Below, piece after piece: positions 7,137-7,600 of a stretch of DNA of 7,600 nt. Source of the stretch: Comamonadaceae bacterium (GTDB lineage: Bacteria; Pseudomonadota; Gammaproteobacteria; Burkholderiales; Burkholderiaceae_C); the NCBI GenBank assembly GCA_947452325.1, contig CANGCZ010000073.1, forward strand, positions 1 to 7,600. The letters run 5' to 3'. Within the stretch, counting starts at the first letter, position 1. Each line of letters starts with the position of its first letter. A program made the translations under genes and the position numbers. Below the pieces are notes generated by a model. The model saw only the letters and a program-made list of their open reading frames with translations. It ran no database searches and was not told where the DNA came from.

Positions 7137-7142
7137 TATAAT
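7137..7142 (+). promoter_or_regulatory. Candidate -10 element of the rpmB-rpmG promoter
   Basis: A perfect TATAAT lies 114 nt before the rpmB start. No good -35 hexamer is found 16-18 bp upstream, and there is no extended -10 TG. If used, transcription would begin near 7149 and leave a leader of about 105-110 nt. The assignment rests on the exact consensus and its place in an intergenic region upstream of a highly expressed operon. Confidence 0.5.
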
Positions 7143-7218
7143 GTTTGGCTGAGTGTTATTTGGCTTGCTTTAGCGGCAACCAGTGACAGGGATACCGCCC
7201 CCTTCAAAGGCGAGGTCA

Positions 7219-7238
7219 AGTCGGGTTTGTTCCCGGCT
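7219..7238 (+). promoter_or_regulatory. Stem-loop in the rpmB leader just upstream of the ribosome binding site
   Basis: AGTCGGG (7219-7225) pairs with CCCGGCT (7232-7238) over 7 bp, including one G-U pair, around a 6-nt loop TTTGTT. It ends 6 nt before the Shine-Dalgarno AAGGAG (7245-7250), which itself stands 6 nt before the rpmB ATG. No T-tract follows, so it is not a terminator. It could be a site for translational feedback by a ribosomal protein or simply an mRNA-stabilising hairpin; the role is inferred. Confidence 0.4.
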
Positions 7239-7256
7239 GTTATCAAGGAGTGTCTG

Positions 7257-7490
7257 ATGGCACGAGTATGCGAAGTAACGGGCAAAGGCCCGATGGTGGG
7301 CAACAATGTTTCCCATGCCAACAACAAAACCAAGCGCCGTTTTCTGCCCAATCTGCAATACCGCCGTTTCTGGGTAGAAACCGAAAACCGTTGGGTGCGT
7401 TTGCGCGTGTCCAGCGCCGCATTGCGCCTGATTGACAAAAAAGGCATTGACGTGGTTCTCGCAGACATGCGCGAACGCGGCCAAGCTTAA
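7257..7490 (+). CDS. rpmB: 50S ribosomal protein L28
   Basis: L28 is a small basic protein of the large ribosomal subunit. All 77 residues are present: MARVCEVTGKGPMVGNNVSHANNKT, then KRRFLPNLQYRRFW (a hallmark), and the C-terminal LRLIDKKGIDVVL. Only one cysteine (Cys5) is present, so this is the zinc-independent form. The start ATG 7257-7259 is fixed by a strong AAGGAG six bases upstream; in-frame codons before it, from 7227, belong to the leader hairpin. It is followed by rpmG after a 30-nt gap, the usual rpmB-rpmG pair. Confidence 0.98.
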   Translation: MARVCEVTGKGPMVGNNVSHANNKTKRRFLPNLQYRRFWVETENRWVRLRVSSAALRLIDKKGIDVVLADMRERGQA

Positions 7491-7520
7491 TTTTTCACCG
7501 ACTTTTAAAGGACTTTCACC

Positions 7521-7600
7521 ATGGCTTCCAAAGGCGGACGCGAAAAAATCAAGCTGGAATCAACTGCCGGCACCGGTCATTTCTACACGACCAGCAAAAA
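7521..7600 (+). CDS. rpmG: 50S ribosomal protein L33, 5' part only
   Basis: The first 26 codons of L33 are visible: MASKGGREKIKLESTAGTGH followed by FYTTSK, the typical N-terminus of the cysteine-free proteobacterial form. ATG 7521-7523 is preceded by AAAGGA at 7507-7512, a good ribosome binding site. L33 lies in the large subunit near the E site. The gene continues beyond the window and is presumably co-transcribed with rpmB. Confidence 0.97.
   Translation, partial: MASKGGREKIKLESTAGTGHFYTTSK

Noticed and set aside
7136..7484. Minus-strand open frames opposite rpmB
   Set aside because: They are antisense to L28 and its leader, with no supporting motif or start signal.
1..7600. CRISPR array, tRNA, rRNA, insertion sequence or attachment site
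   Set aside because: No regularly spaced repeats, cloverleaf sequence, transposase frame or flanking inverted repeats were seen on either strand.

Overview
The window carries ordinary bacterial chromosomal genes with the look of a betaproteobacterium of the order Burkholderiales. The evidence is the FtsK, LolA and L28/L33 sequence types, the ftsK-lolA-rarA and rpmB-rpmG gene orders, and a GC content judged by eye to be in the mid-50s. I cannot name a genus. Coding density is high. I see no mobile element, CRISPR array, tRNA or rRNA.

Left half (1-4290, minus strand). Four genes read leftwards in the order ftsK, lolA, a small DNA glycosylase of the hypoxanthine/uracil (Mug-like) superfamily, then rarA, which runs off the left edge. 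ftsK-lolA-rarA is a widely conserved order. The glycosylase sits between lolA and rarA with 1 nt and 17 nt gaps and is the accessory element of the cluster. It adds base-excision repair beside RarA (replication-fork maintenance), FtsK (chromosome segregation at the septum) and LolA (lipoprotein transport).

Right half (4399-7098, plus strand). A divergent 108-bp intergenic region separates ftsK from trxB (thioredoxin reductase). Thirteen bases after trxB comes a 57-codon gene for a DUF2256 protein with four cysteines, likely a zinc-binding mini-protein. Its stop codon overlaps the GTG start of a 522-residue cryptochrome/photolyase of the FeS-BCP, (6-4)-photolyase type, with all four iron-sulfur cysteines present. 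This overlapping pair is the most interesting part of the window.

Right edge (7099-7600). After a 158-bp intergenic region with a perfect TATAAT and a stem-loop just before the ribosome binding site, rpmB (L28) is complete and rpmG (L33) is cut off by the window.

No wholly new system is evident. The best leads are the coupled DUF2256-photolyase pair, the glycosylase inserted in a conserved cell-division/repair cluster, and the structured leader of rpmB.
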